Shown: positions 36,420 to 45,166 of the stretch, piece by piece
How positions within the stretch are numbered: position 1 is the first letter of the stretch
Layout of the letters: each line of letters opens with the position of its first letter
Source: Streptomyces sp. GQFP
Lineage (GTDB): Bacteria; Actinomycetota; Actinomycetes; Streptomycetales; Streptomycetaceae
NCBI RefSeq assembly: GCF_021545335.1
Contig: NZ_CP089312.1
Location: 1,054,001 to 1,118,000 of the forward strand
Direction of reading: 5' to 3'
DNA length: 64,000 nt
Notes under the pieces: generated by a model
Seen by the model: the letters and a program-made list of their open reading frames with translations, nothing else
What the model was told of the DNA's origin: nothing
Databases searched by the model: none
Translations under genes and position numbers: made by a program

Positions 36420-37469
36420 TCACGAAGCGCCGTCGCTTCCTTTCGGCCCGCTCCGTACGACAGACCCTGGGGCTGGTGGTGCCGTCGTCCCCCGGATCTC
36501 CAGGGTCGGGGCGGCGAGGTGGACGCTGACCGGGCCGGCGGGCAGGTCGAGCCGGTCGAGGAGGCAGCGGGCGGCGCGGCGGCCGACCTCGTGGCCGGCG
36601 TTGTCCACGGTGGTCAGCCAGACGTGGCGCAGCCGGGAGATGTTCGTGTTGTCGTAGCCGATGACCGACAGGTCGCGGGGCACGCTCAGCCCCAGTTCCT
36701 CGGCGGCGGAGATCGCGCCGACGGAGGTCATGTCGTTGACGGCGAAGACGGCGGTGGGCCGATTGGCAGGGTCCCCGAGCAGCCGGACGGTACTTCGGTA
36801 GCCACCCTCCTCGGTCAGGTCGCCGGCCTCGACGAGCGCGCTGTCCGCCAGACCGTGCGCGCGCATGGTCGCCTCGAAGCTGCGCCGACGCAGTTCGCCG
36901 ACGGCGCCGTACCCGGCGATGTGGGCGATCCGGCGGTGGCCGAGCCCGATCAGGTGCTCGGTGGCGATCCGGGCGCCGTGCTCGTCGTCGTTGGCGACCA
37001 CGTCCACGCCGGGCAGCACGGGCTCGCGGGCGCCCGCGACGACGACCGGGATGCGCTCGGCGAGGGTGCCGAGGACCGCGGGGTCGGGCAGGGTGCCGAC
37101 CACGATCAGGCCGTCGACGCCGAGATCGCGGAAGGGGCCGGTGAGGTCCTGGCCACTGCGCCGGTTGAGGCGGGCGTCGGCGAGCAGCATGTGCAGGCCG
37201 TTGTCGTGGAGGAGGGAGTTGAGTCCGTCGAGCAGGTCGACGAACCAGGGGTTGCGCAGGTCGTTGAGGAGGACACCGACCGTCCGGGTGCGCTGTTCGC
37301 TGAGGCTGCGCGCGGCGGCGTTCGGCCGGTAGCCGAGTTCCCGTACAGCGAGTTGGACCGCTTCCCTCTTCTCGGGCCGCACCTGTTCGGAGCCGCGCAG
37401 CACCAGCGAGACCAGGGACTTCGACACACCGGCGCGTTCGGCGACGTCTCGGATGGTCGGCGGTCTCAT
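36420..37469 (-). CDS. LacI-family transcriptional regulator
   Basis: A 349-aa LacI/GalR repressor. The DNA-binding segment TIRDVAERAGVSKSLVSLVL is at residues 5-24, with effector domain motifs GVLLNDLRNPWFVDLLDGLN and SVIGYDNTNISRLRHVWLTT. The ATG of MRPPTIRDV is preferred over one 27 bases upstream, because the family normally starts this close to the helix-turn-helix. It is divergent from the dehydrogenase gene at 37581, and three palindromic elements occupy the gap, so it almost certainly controls that gene and itself. Confidence 0.92.
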   Translation of the reverse strand: MRPPTIRDVAERAGVSKSLVSLVLRGSEQVRPEKREAVQLAVRELGYRPNAAARSLSEQRTRTVGVLLNDLRNPWFVDLLDGLNSLLHDNGLHMLLADARLNRRSGQDLTGPFRDLGVDGLIVVGTLPDPAVLGTLAERIPVVVAGAREPVLPGVDVVANDDEHGARIATEHLIGLGHRRIAHIAGYGAVGELRRRSFEATMRAHGLADSALVEAGDLTEEGGYRSTVRLLGDPANRPTAVFAVNDMTSVGAISAAEELGLSVPRDLSVIGYDNTNISRLRHVWLTTVDNAGHEVGRRAARCLLDRLDLPAGPVSVHLAAPTLEIRGTTAPPAPGSVVRSGPKGSDGAS

Positions 37470-37473
37470 GCCT

Positions 37474-37567
37474 TGGACCGTTCCACAGGCCGCCATGTCC
37501 TGTCAAAGGGTTGACAGCAAAGGCCGAGGGCACCGAGGGTGAGTGGGAAATGTTCTGGACCGGTCCA
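37474..37567. promoter_or_regulatory. Operator cluster between divergent regulator and dehydrogenase
   Basis: TGGACCGTTCCA (37474-37485) lies in the regulator leader, and the perfect palindrome TGGACCGGTCCA (37556-37567) lies just before the dehydrogenase ribosome site. Between them CTGTCAA (37500-37506) and TTGACAG (37511-37517) form a second inverted repeat, which also supplies TTGACA as a possible -35 element. The TGGACCGGTCCA type is a common LacI-family operator in Streptomyces. Confidence 0.65.
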
Positions 37568-37580
37568 AAGAGGGGCTGTC

Positions 37581-38732
37581 ATGGCAAGTACGCTCGGTGT
37601 CGCCGTCGTGGGGTTCGGCTGGATGGGACGGGTGCACACGCAGGCGTACGTCCGCCTGGCGCACCACTTCCCGCAGCTGGGGCTGCGGCCCGAACTGGTC
37701 ATGGTCGCCGAGGAGGTGCCGGGCCGGGCCGAGGAGGCCGCCGCACAGTTCGGGTTCGCCTCGACGACCCGTGACTGGCGTGCCGTCGCTGCCGACCCGC
37801 GCGTGCAGGCGGTCAGCATCACCGCGCCGAACTTCCTGCACCGGGAGATCGGGGTCGCGATGGCCGAGGCGGGCAAGCACATCTGGATCGAGAAGCCGGT
37901 GGGCCTGTCGGGGGCCGACGCGGGCGCGGTCGCCGACGCGGTCGCCAAGGCCGGCGTCCAGGGCGCGGTCGGCTTCAACTACCGCAACGCGCCTGCCGTG
38001 GAGCGGGCGCGGCAGCTGATCGCCTCCGGCGAGATCGGCACGGTCACGCATGTCCGCGTGCGCCTCTTCAGCGACTACGCGGCCCATCCGGACGGTGCGC
38101 TGACCTGGCGGTACGAGCGGGAGCGCGGCGGTAGCGGAGTGCTGGGCGACCTCGCCTCGCACGGTGCGGACCTGGCCCGTTTCCTGCTCGGCGACATCTC
38201 CGCGCTGATCGCCGACACGGCGGTGTTCGTGCCCGAGCGGGCCCGTCCGACGGGTGCGACGGCCGGGCATGCGCGGGCGTCGGGTGGTGAGTTGGGGCCC
38301 GTGGAGAACGAGGACTATGTGTCCTGCCTGCTGCGGTTCGCCTCCGGTGCGCGGGGTGTCCTGGAGGCGTGCCGGGTCTCTGTCGGGGAGCAGAACAACT
38401 ACGGGTTCGAGGTGCACGGTACGAAGGGTGCGGTGTTCTGGGACTTCCGGCGGATGAACGAGCTGGGTGTGAGTACGGGGGCTGCGTATCAGGATCAGCC
38501 GGTGAGTACGGTGTTCGTCGGGCCGGGGGACGGAGAGTTCGGGGCGTTTCAGCCGGGGGCGGCGAATGCGATGGGGTACGACGATCTGAAGGTGATCGAG
38601 GCGTATCGGTTTGTGCGGTCGGTGGCTGAGGGGACGGCGTACGGGGCGACGTTGGCGGATGCGGTGCGGAGCGCTGCCGCGCTGGATGCGATGAGTCGGT
38701 CGGTGGAGTCGGGGGGGTGGGAGACGGTGTGA
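37581..38732 (+). CDS. Gfo/Idh/MocA family dehydrogenase
   Basis: A 383-aa NAD(P)-dependent oxidoreductase. The Rossmann motif reads GFGWMGRVHTQAY, the catalytic Lys is in IEKPVGLSG, and the second-domain signature is VLGDLASHGADLARFLLGD. The ATG follows AAGAGGGG by 5 bases; the longer frame runs through the operator and is rejected. The last 100 codons use GTG/GGG-rich, less biased codons than the rest of the gene. Substrate unknown; the LacI-type partner suggests a sugar or cyclitol. Confidence 0.9.
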   Translation: MASTLGVAVVGFGWMGRVHTQAYVRLAHHFPQLGLRPELVMVAEEVPGRAEEAAAQFGFASTTRDWRAVAADPRVQAVSITAPNFLHREIGVAMAEAGKHIWIEKPVGLSGADAGAVADAVAKAGVQGAVGFNYRNAPAVERARQLIASGEIGTVTHVRVRLFSDYAAHPDGALTWRYERERGGSGVLGDLASHGADLARFLLGDISALIADTAVFVPERARPTGATAGHARASGGELGPVENEDYVSCLLRFASGARGVLEACRVSVGEQNNYGFEVHGTKGAVFWDFRRMNELGVSTGAAYQDQPVSTVFVGPGDGEFGAFQPGAANAMGYDDLKVIEAYRFVRSVAEGTAYGATLADAVRSAAALDAMSRSVESGGWETV

Positions 38733-38787
38733 CGCGGTGGGGGGCAGCATCTTCTTCGCCCCCGCCGCCCCTACCCGTCCCATCCTT

Positions 38788-38936
38788 CTGGGGGCTGCGC
38801 CCCCAGACCCCCCTTTGTCCTCAAACGCCGGACGGGCTGGGTGGTGCCGGCCGGGGCTTGATTTTTTAGCCCGTCCGGCGTTTGAGGACAAGGCCCGTTC
38901 AGGGCCGGAGCGGGGGTCTGGGGGCGCAGCCCCCAG
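38788..38936. terminator. Nested palindromic bidirectional terminator (dispersed Streptomyces-type element)
   Basis: Outer perfect 25-bp arms (38788-38812 and 38912-38936) enclose perfect 24-bp inner arms (38815-38838 and 38868-38891), whose loop holds a six-T run. The outer arms can also fold on themselves (GGGGGCTGCGCCCCC). It lies between convergent genes. The inner arm, with CAAACGCCGGACGGGCT, is a sequence I recognise as common between Streptomyces genes. Confidence 0.8.
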
Positions 38937-38975
38937 GGATGGGAATGGGTAGGGGCGGCGGGGGCGAGACACAGT

Positions 38976-39998
38976 TCACCGTGGCGGCATGTTGTACGGC
39001 GTCACCACCTGGATCGCCGATGGCAGCGTCGGGCCCGCCGGTGGCAAGGCGCCGTGGGCGCGCATCACCGTGCGGCAGGCCTCGTGCATGTCCTGGCGGA
39101 GGTCGTGGTGGAGGACTGCGGACAGGCGGTGTTCGCGCAGGAGGTGGGTGTTGTCGTGGTCGAGGTCGTGGGCGACGAAGACCGCGCACTCGCGGCCCAG
39201 GTCCTCGAATGCGCGTAGCGTCGCGATGTTGCCGCCGCCGATCGAATAGACCGCCCGGATGCCGGGGTCGCGCTTCAGGGCGTCGCGGACGAGGTCGTAC
39301 TGGGTGGCGTCCAGGCCCTGACCCTCGGTGATCTCGACGAGGGCGCGCTCCGGGTGCCGGGCCCGCATCGTGCCCCGGAAGCCCATCTCGCGCTCCTCCT
39401 CGTTGCGGAAGAAGCCGCTGCTGAGGCTGGTGAGGACGTTGCCGGGGCGCTCGCCGAGCCACTGGCCCATGAGGTAGGCGGCGGTGGCGCCCGCGGCCCG
39501 GTTGTCGATGCCGACGTAGGCGAGGCGGGCGCTGGAGGGCAGGTCGGTCACCAGGGTGACGACCGGGATTCCGGCGGCCACCAGGCGGCCGACGGCGGCC
39601 GTGATCTCGGGTACGTCCGGTGCCTTGACGATGACGCCCTGGGAGCCACGCCGGGCGATGCGATCGAGGGCCGCCGTCAGTTCCGTGACCGGTCCGGTCT
39701 CACGGAAGTGGAAGCGGGAGCGTACGACGGCCGGGTGGAGGGCGGGCAGTTCGGCCTCCAGGGCGGCCCGGACCGCGGTGGTGAACCGTTCGGGCGCCTG
39801 CATCACGATGTCGATCATGAACGTACGGCCGACCAGCCGGACCTGGGTGCGCTGCCTGTCCAGGTCCGCGATGGCCTGCCGTACCTCCCGCTGGGTGCTC
39901 TCGCGGACGCCGCCCCGGCCGTTCAGGACACGGTCGACGGTGGCCTCGCTGAGGCCCGCCTGACGTGCGATCTCCCGGATCGGATAGGGGTGGCCCAT
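38976..39998 (-). CDS. LacI-type regulator with periplasmic-binding-like sugar domain
   Basis: A 340-aa regulator with an N-terminal helix-turn-helix (PIREIARQAGLSEATVDRVL, residues 6-25). The ligand domain resembles ribose-binding proteins rather than classical GalR: VIVKAPDVPEITAAVGRL and VYSIGGGNIATLRAFEDLG. It is divergent from the phytanoyl-CoA-dioxygenase-like gene, with a TTGTCATGACAA palindrome between, so it likely controls the operon 40131-43168. The ATG at 39998 is chosen; the much longer frame upstream is a shadow of other genes. Confidence 0.88.
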   Translation of the reverse strand: MGHPYPIREIARQAGLSEATVDRVLNGRGGVRESTQREVRQAIADLDRQRTQVRLVGRTFMIDIVMQAPERFTTAVRAALEAELPALHPAVVRSRFHFRETGPVTELTAALDRIARRGSQGVIVKAPDVPEITAAVGRLVAAGIPVVTLVTDLPSSARLAYVGIDNRAAGATAAYLMGQWLGERPGNVLTSLSSGFFRNEEEREMGFRGTMRARHPERALVEITEGQGLDATQYDLVRDALKRDPGIRAVYSIGGGNIATLRAFEDLGRECAVFVAHDLDHDNTHLLREHRLSAVLHHDLRQDMHEACRTVMRAHGALPPAGPTLPSAIQVVTPYNMPPR

Positions 39999-40062
39999 GG
40001 GGAGGTTCCTCGGCTTCGTCTTGAAGGGTTTTTGATGGCCGTCTGCCGGTTGTTTGACGAGT

Positions 40063-40074
40063 TTGTCATGACAA
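40063..40074. promoter_or_regulatory. Palindromic operator candidate
   Basis: TTGTCATGACAA is a perfect 12-bp palindrome midway between the regulator start (39998) and the oxygenase start (40131). TTGACG (40054-40059) just upstream could be a -35 box. TGTCA/TGACA half-sites recur at 40078-40082. A likely site for the regulator encoded at 38976. Confidence 0.5.
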
Positions 40075-40130
40075 CAATGACAGCAACAGGTAGCCGTTGA
40101 TGATCGAGAGAAGACGAGAGAAGGACGACG

Positions 40131-41309
40131 ATGTCCCTCACCGCCGCACAACGCCCTGCGTGGCTGTCCGAGCAGGACTGCGATCTCGACGCCTTCCGCG
40201 CCGAGGTCGAGCGGACGACCGACGCCGCCGACTACGCGTACGCGACCGCCGTCGAGCAGAACGTCCTCGTCTACGACAGTGAGCGCCTGCGTGCCGCCGT
40301 CACCACGCCCGGCGGGCGCCGGCAGGTGCTGGTGGAGCTGGTCCGGGCGCTCACCGACGGTCCGGGCATCGTGGTTCTGCAGCGGGCCTTCGCCGATCCG
40401 TCGGTCGTGGACCGGGCGACCGCCGCCTTCGAGGCGCTCATCGCCGAGCAGCGTGCGGCCGGGACCGTCGCGGGCGACCACTTCGCCAAGCCGGGTGCCA
40501 ACGACCGGGTGTGGAACGCCCTGGAGAAGACGGCCCTGCGCGCGCCGGAGGCGTTCGCCGACTACTACGCCAACGACATGGTCGCCCTGGTCTCGACGGC
40601 CTGGCTCGGCCCCGGCTACCAGGTCACCTCGCAGATCAACGTGGTCAACCCCGGTGGCGCCGCGCAGAGCCCGCACCGCGACTACCACCTCGGCTTCCTG
40701 TCCAACGAGGCGGCAGCGGCGTTCCCGGCGCACGTCCACCGGCTCTCCCCCGTGCTGACGCTGCAGGGCGCGGTCGCCCACTGCGACATGCCCGTCGAGT
40801 CCGGGCCGACGCTGTACCTGCCGTACTCGCAGTCGTACGAGCCCGGTTATCTGGCCTGGCGGCTGCCGGAGTTCGTCGAGTACTTCGACGCCCATCACGT
40901 GCAGCTGCCGCTGGCGAAGGGCGACGCGGTGTTCTTCAACCCGGCGCTCTTCCACGCGGCCGGCACCAACCGGTCCGCGGACATCCGCCGGATGGCGAAC
41001 CTCCTCCAGGTGTCCTCCGCGTTCGGGCGGGCCATGGAGACCGTGGACCGGGAGGCGACCGTCAACGCCGTCTACCCGGTGCTGCTCGCCCGCAAGGCCG
41101 AGGGCGTGGACGAGGCCTGGCTGGACGCGGTCGTCGCGGCCTCGGCCGAGGGTTACCCCTTCCCCACCAACCTTGACCGGGATCCGCCGGTCGACGGACT
41201 GGCCCCGCCCTCGCAGGCGGACCTCGTACGGCGTGCGCTGCGCGAGGAGTGGACTCCCGAGGCGCTCCGCGAGGCACTGCGGGCCGGCGCCGAACGACGT
41301 GAGAGCTGA
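40131..41309 (+). CDS. Phytanoyl-CoA dioxygenase (PhyH) family oxygenase
   Basis: A 392-aa Fe(II)/2-oxoglutarate-dependent oxygenase. The metal facial triad is readable: His182 and Asp184 in SPHRDYHLG, and His275 in FFNPALFHAAGTNRS, followed by the Arg that holds 2-oxoglutarate. AAGGA precedes the ATG. It heads an operon with an SDR and an inositol-dehydrogenase-like enzyme and is divergent from a sugar-type regulator. That argues for hydroxylation or oxidative demethylation of a sugar or cyclitol rather than phytanoyl-CoA. The substrate is unknown. Confidence 0.88.
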   Translation: MSLTAAQRPAWLSEQDCDLDAFRAEVERTTDAADYAYATAVEQNVLVYDSERLRAAVTTPGGRRQVLVELVRALTDGPGIVVLQRAFADPSVVDRATAAFEALIAEQRAAGTVAGDHFAKPGANDRVWNALEKTALRAPEAFADYYANDMVALVSTAWLGPGYQVTSQINVVNPGGAAQSPHRDYHLGFLSNEAAAAFPAHVHRLSPVLTLQGAVAHCDMPVESGPTLYLPYSQSYEPGYLAWRLPEFVEYFDAHHVQLPLAKGDAVFFNPALFHAAGTNRSADIRRMANLLQVSSAFGRAMETVDREATVNAVYPVLLARKAEGVDEAWLDAVVAASAEGYPFPTNLDRDPPVDGLAPPSQADLVRRALREEWTPEALREALRAGAERRES

Positions 41310-41322
41310 GGAACCGAACGGT

Positions 41323-42099
41323 ATGGGACTTCTCCAGGACAAGGTCGTCCTCGTCAACGGCGGCAGTCAGGGCGTCGGCGCGGCCATCGCCCGGGCCGCC
41401 GTCCGCGAGGGCGCCGTCGTCGCGGTGTCCGGGCGGCGCCCGGAGCCGGGCGAGGCGCTGGTCGCGGAGCTGACGGCGGCGGGCGGCAAGGCCATGTTCG
41501 TACGGGCCGACCTCGCGGACGCCGAGCAGGCGAAGGCTTCCGTGGCCGAGGTGGTCGCCGCGCACGGCCGGATCGACTGCCTGGTCAACTCGGCCGGTCT
41601 GACCTCGCGCGGCACGCTGCTCGACACCACGCCCGAGCTGTTCGACGCACACATCGCGATCAACCTCAAGGCGCCGTTCTTCGCCATGCAGGCGGCGGTG
41701 GCGGACATGGTGGCGCGCAAGGCGCCCGGCACGGTCGTCAACATCATCACGTCCTCCGCGCACGGCGGACAGCCCTTCCTGGCCCCGTACGTCGCCGCCA
41801 AGGCCGGCCTCATCGGCCTGACCCGCAACGCGGCGCACGCGCACCGCTGGGACCGGGTCCGGATCAACGGCCTGAACATCGGCTGGACGGCGACCGAGGG
41901 CGAGGACGCCACCCAGCGGGCCTTCCACGGGGCGGGCGACGACTGGCTCGACCAGGCAGCCGAACGCCTGCCCATGGGCAAGCTCGGCCAGCCGGACGAG
42001 ATCGCCGACTTCGTGGTCCTCCTGCTGTCCGACCGGTCGGGCGTGGTCACCGGTTCGGTGATCGACTGGGACCAGAACGTCCTCGGCGGCCTGGACTGA
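41323..42099 (+). CDS. Short-chain dehydrogenase/reductase
   Basis: A 258-aa SDR. The cofactor motif reads NGGSQGVG (residues 12-19), with Asn in place of the usual Thr, and NSAG follows near 89. The catalytic Ser144/145, Tyr156 and Lys160 are in ITSSAHGG and APYVAAK. It starts 14 bases after the oxygenase stop, so the two are cotranscribed. Likely oxidises the product of the oxygenase or a polyol. Confidence 0.9.
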   Translation: MGLLQDKVVLVNGGSQGVGAAIARAAVREGAVVAVSGRRPEPGEALVAELTAAGGKAMFVRADLADAEQAKASVAEVVAAHGRIDCLVNSAGLTSRGTLLDTTPELFDAHIAINLKAPFFAMQAAVADMVARKAPGTVVNIITSSAHGGQPFLAPYVAAKAGLIGLTRNAAHAHRWDRVRINGLNIGWTATEGEDATQRAFHGAGDDWLDQAAERLPMGKLGQPDEIADFVVLLLSDRSGVVTGSVIDWDQNVLGGLD

Positions 42100-42163
42100 C
42101 CCTCTTCCTCTCCTCCCCCGGCAAGACACCCGCACCACCATTCACCAAGGAGCAGCACAACCC

Positions 42164-43168
42164 ATGCGCATCGGAATCCTCGGCCTCGGCCGCATCGGCG
42201 CCTTCCACGCCGAGACCCTCTCCGGTCTCGACGCCGTCGACTCCCTCGTCGTCAGCGATCCCTTCGCGGACGCCGCCAAGGCCGCGGCCGAGCGCTTCGG
42301 CGCCCAGGTGGCGGACTCCCCCGAGGCCCTCTTCGCCGCCGGCGTCGACGGCATCGTCGTCGCCGCGGCGACGGACGCCCACCCGGCCCTGATCCTCGCC
42401 GCCGTGGAGGCGGGTGTCCCCGTGTTCTGCGAGAAGCCGGTGGCCCGCTCGATGGCCGAGGGCGTCGCGGTCCTCAACGCCGTCAAGGACAGCGGCGTCG
42501 AGATCCAGATCGGCTACCAGCGCCGCTTCGACGCGGGCTTCACCGCCGCCCGCAACGCCGTGCAGAGCGGCGAGCTGGGCCTCCTCCACTCCATCCGGTC
42601 GACCACGCTGGACCCGGCGCCGCCGCCGGCCGCGTACATCGCCGCGTCGGGTGGCATCTTCCGGGACTGTTCGGTGCACGACTTCGACATCCTGCGCTGG
42701 GTGACGGGCCGCGAGGTGACCGAGGTGTACGCGGTCGGCGGCAACCGGGGTGCCGACTACATCAAGGAGGCGGGCGACGCCGACACCACCGGCGCGATCC
42801 TCACCCTGGACGACGGCACGATCGCCGTGGTCTCCAACTCCCGCCACAACGCCCGGGGTTACGACGTCCGCATGGACCTGCACGGCTTCAAGGACAGCAT
42901 CTCGGTGGGCCTGGAGGACAAGCTCCCGCTGCGCTCCGTGGAGCCGGGTGTCACCTTCCCGGCGGGCGTCCCGCACGACTTCTTCATGGACCGCTTCATC
43001 CCGGCCTACCGCGCCGAACTGACAGCGTTCACAGAGGTCGTCGCAGGCACGCGTACGTCCCCGTGCACGGTCGCCGAGGCCCTGGAGGCAGGCTGGATCG
43101 CCGACGCGTGCACCCTGTCCCTCCAGGAGCACCGCCCGGTACGCATCGAGGAAGTACGCACAGTCTGA
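42164..43168 (+). CDS. iolG: Inositol 2-dehydrogenase-like Gfo/Idh/MocA enzyme
   Basis: A 334-aa dehydrogenase. The Rossmann motif is GLGRIGAFHAETL, the catalytic Lys is in FCEKPVARS, and the Asp/His motif is FRDCSVHDFDILRWVTG, all as in inositol dehydrogenases. AAGGAG precedes the ATG. It ends the oxygenase-SDR operon and faces the iolE-importer operon across a terminator. It may serve as iolG of the second inositol locus, which has no other copy. Assignment to inositol is probable, but a related cyclitol is possible. Confidence 0.85.
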   Translation: MRIGILGLGRIGAFHAETLSGLDAVDSLVVSDPFADAAKAAAERFGAQVADSPEALFAAGVDGIVVAAATDAHPALILAAVEAGVPVFCEKPVARSMAEGVAVLNAVKDSGVEIQIGYQRRFDAGFTAARNAVQSGELGLLHSIRSTTLDPAPPPAAYIAASGGIFRDCSVHDFDILRWVTGREVTEVYAVGGNRGADYIKEAGDADTTGAILTLDDGTIAVVSNSRHNARGYDVRMDLHGFKDSISVGLEDKLPLRSVEPGVTFPAGVPHDFFMDRFIPAYRAELTAFTEVVAGTRTSPCTVAEALEAGWIADACTLSLQEHRPVRIEEVRTV

Positions 43169-43183
43169 GCAGGCTCAACAAAG

Positions 43184-43224
43184 CGAACGGCCCGCGCTGT
43201 CAGCAGCACAACGCGGGCCGTTCG
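43184..43224. terminator. Bidirectional terminator between convergent operons
   Basis: Perfect 13-bp arms CGAACGGCCCGCG (43184-43196) and CGCGGGCCGTTCG (43212-43224) with a 15-base loop, 15 bp after the dehydrogenase stop and before the convergent iolE gene. Confidence 0.8.
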
Positions 43225-43275
43225 ACGTGTTCCAAGGAGATCGGTACTACTCAACAGGCGGCGCAGGGGACGTAC

Positions 43276-43314
43276 TTAGGGGCGCGGGGAACTGCGCGAC
43301 CAGCCCCCACCGGA
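43276..43314. repeat. Dispersed Streptomyces-type intergenic element
   Basis: The segment containing GGGGCGCGGGGAACTGCGCG followed by ACCAGCCCCCAC is a short element I recognise from many Streptomyces intergenic regions. It can fold with GGGGC against GCCCC and CGCG against CGCG. It sits between the terminator and the end of the iolE gene. One copy only in this window. Confidence 0.5.
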
Positions 43315-43348
43315 CCCGCACCCGCCAACCAACCGCACAACCCCGAAC

Positions 43349-44251
43349 CTACGCGCCGCAGGACCGAAGGAACTGCCGCGTACGCACCGCGATAGGCAAC
43401 GGAGTGTCAGGCTCACACGGATACATGTCCTGCTCGACAATCGCGAACAGATCCACCCCAAGCCCCTGCGCAGCAGTCAACACAGGCCCCAACTCCGGCA
43501 CCCCAGAGGGCGGTTCACACATGACCCCCCGCTGCACGGCCGGCCCGAACGGCACCCCGTTCTCGACCACGTCGGCCAGGATCGCCGGATCCACCTGCTT
43601 GAGGTGCAGATACCCGATCCGCTCACCGTACGTCTCGATCAGCTTGACACTGTCCCCACCGCAGTACGCGTAATGCCCGGTGTCCAGGCACAGATTGACC
43701 ACGTCGGAGTCGGTCGCGTCGAGGAACTGCTCGACGTGCGCCTCGGTGTCGATGTGGGTGTCCGCGTGCGGATGGACGACGATGTCGAGCCCGTACCGCT
43801 CCTTCACCTCCCACCCGAGCCGTTCCATGCCCCGGGCGAGGTGACCCCACTGCTCGGCGGTGAGTTCCGCCGGCTCCAGGATCTCGGCGGTCTTGTCGTC
43901 CCGCCAGAACGACGGGATGACGACCAGGTGCTTCGCGTCCATCGCCTGAGTGAGCGCGGCGACCTGGCTGACGTGCTCCCAGGTCGACTCCCACACGGAC
44001 GGACCCCGGTGCAGGCCGGTGAAGACGGTACCGGCCGACACCTTCAGGTCACGCTTGACGATCTCGTCCGTCAGCCGGGCCGGGTCGGTCGGCAGATAGC
44101 CGTACGGGCCCAGTTCGATCCAGCGGTAGCCGGCCTCGGAGACCTCGTCCAGGAACCGTTCCCACGGCACCTGGACCGGGTCCTCGGGAAACCAGACACC
44201 CCAGGAGTCCGGCGCCGAGCCGACCCGGATGCGGTCGAGTGAAGTCGTCAC
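43349..44251 (-). CDS. iolE: Myo-inosose-2 dehydratase
   Basis: A 300-aa TIM-barrel enzyme that dehydrates 2-keto-myo-inositol to the trihydroxycyclohexanedione used by IolD. The IolE N-terminus [16 protein letters not shown] is diagnostic. Metal-site residues are in [26 protein letters not shown] and YLHLKQVDP. The GTG at 44251 overlaps the ATPase stop (GTGA), so iolE is translated with the importer. It is the only clear iolE in the window, so the complete operon at 11345 may depend on it or on one of the IolE-like proteins at 26843 and 28747. Confidence 0.93.
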   Translation of the reverse strand: MTTSLDRIRVGSAPDSWGVWFPEDPVQVPWERFLDEVSEAGYRWIELGPYGYLPTDPARLTDEIVKRDLKVSAGTVFTGLHRGPSVWESTWEHVSQVAALTQAMDAKHLVVIPSFWRDDKTAEILEPAELTAEQWGHLARGMERLGWEVKERYGLDIVVHPHADTHIDTEAHVEQFLDATDSDVVNLCLDTGHYAYCGGDSVKLIETYGERIGYLHLKQVDPAILADVVENGVPFGPAVQRGVMCEPPSGVPELGPVLTAAQGLGVDLFAIVEQDMYPCEPDTPLPIAVRTRQFLRSCGA

Positions 44252-45162
44252 GACTTCGTCCCTTCCGAGGAGGCGGTGCCCGACGTCTGGAGATCCTCCA
44301 CTTCGGGGAGTTCCTCGACGTCGACGCCGCGCACCTGGGCCAACTCGTGCTTGAGGGCTGCGAGTTCGGCGCCGCCGGCCATGTGATTGGTGAGCTCTTC
44401 GAGGCTGACCTCGCTGCGGGCCGCGCTCAACTCCATGGTGCCCAGGCGCAGGACGCTGAAGTGGTCGCCGACCATGTAGGCGTGGTGCGGGTTGTGGGTG
44501 ATGAAGATGACCCCAAGTCCCTTGTCCCGGGCGGCCGCGATGTACTTCAGCACCACACCCGACTGCTTGACACCCAGCGCCGCGGTCGGCTCGTCCAGGA
44601 TCAGGACCCGCGCGCCGAAGTAGACGGCGCGGGCGATGGCCACGGACTGGCGCTGGCCGCCGGAGAGGGTGCCGATGGGCTGGTCGAGGTCGTCCAGGAC
44701 GATACCCATGTTGCGCAGTTCCGCGTCCGCGGTCTCCTTCATCCTCTCGATGTCGAGACGGCGGACCGGCCAGGGGCCCTTGGTCATCTCGGAGCCGAGG
44801 AAGAAGTTGCGCCACACCGGCATCAGCGGCACGGTCGCCAGGTCCTGGTAGACCGTGGCGATACCGGCGTCCAGCGCCTCGCGAGGCGTGCCGAAGTGCA
44901 CCGGGGTGCCGTCGACGAGGAGTTCGCCCTCGGTGTGCTGGTGCAGCCCGGAGATGATTTTGATCAGCGTGGACTTGCCGGCGCCGTTGTCACCCAGAAC
45001 ACAGGTGACCTGACCGGAACGGACCGTGAGGTTCACTCCGTGCAGGGCACGGATGTTGCCGTACGACTTGCCGGTGTCGCGCAGTTCGACGATCGGCTTG
45101 CCGTCCTCGGGCGAACTCTCTTTGCTGAGCGTGCCGTTGGGGGAGGTTTCGTTGGTTGTCAT
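44248..45162 (-). CDS. Sugar ABC transporter ATP-binding protein (inositol importer 2)
   Basis: A 304-aa single-domain ATPase of the ribose/inositol group. Walker [10 protein letters not shown], signature LSGGQRQ, Walker [13 protein letters not shown], switch His THNPHH. An acidic C-terminal tail of about 40 residues ([15 protein letters not shown]) is longer than in the paralogue at 20569. It lies 4 bases after the permease stop and overlaps iolE. It powers the importer with 45167 and 46246. Confidence 0.92.
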   Translation of the reverse strand: MTTNETSPNGTLSKESSPEDGKPIVELRDTGKSYGNIRALHGVNLTVRSGQVTCVLGDNGAGKSTLIKIISGLHQHTEGELLVDGTPVHFGTPREALDAGIATVYQDLATVPLMPVWRNFFLGSEMTKGPWPVRRLDIERMKETADAELRNMGIVLDDLDQPIGTLSGGQRQSVAIARAVYFGARVLILDEPTAALGVKQSGVVLKYIAAARDKGLGVIFITHNPHHAYMVGDHFSVLRLGTMELSAARSEVSLEELTNHMAGGAELAALKHELAQVRGVDVEELPEVEDLQTSGTASSEGTKS

Positions 45163-45166
45163 GCGA

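Noticed and set aside
38788..38936. Nested palindrome as transposon ends
   Set aside because: There is no transposase, no target-site duplication visible, and only a short loop; it fits a bidirectional terminator.
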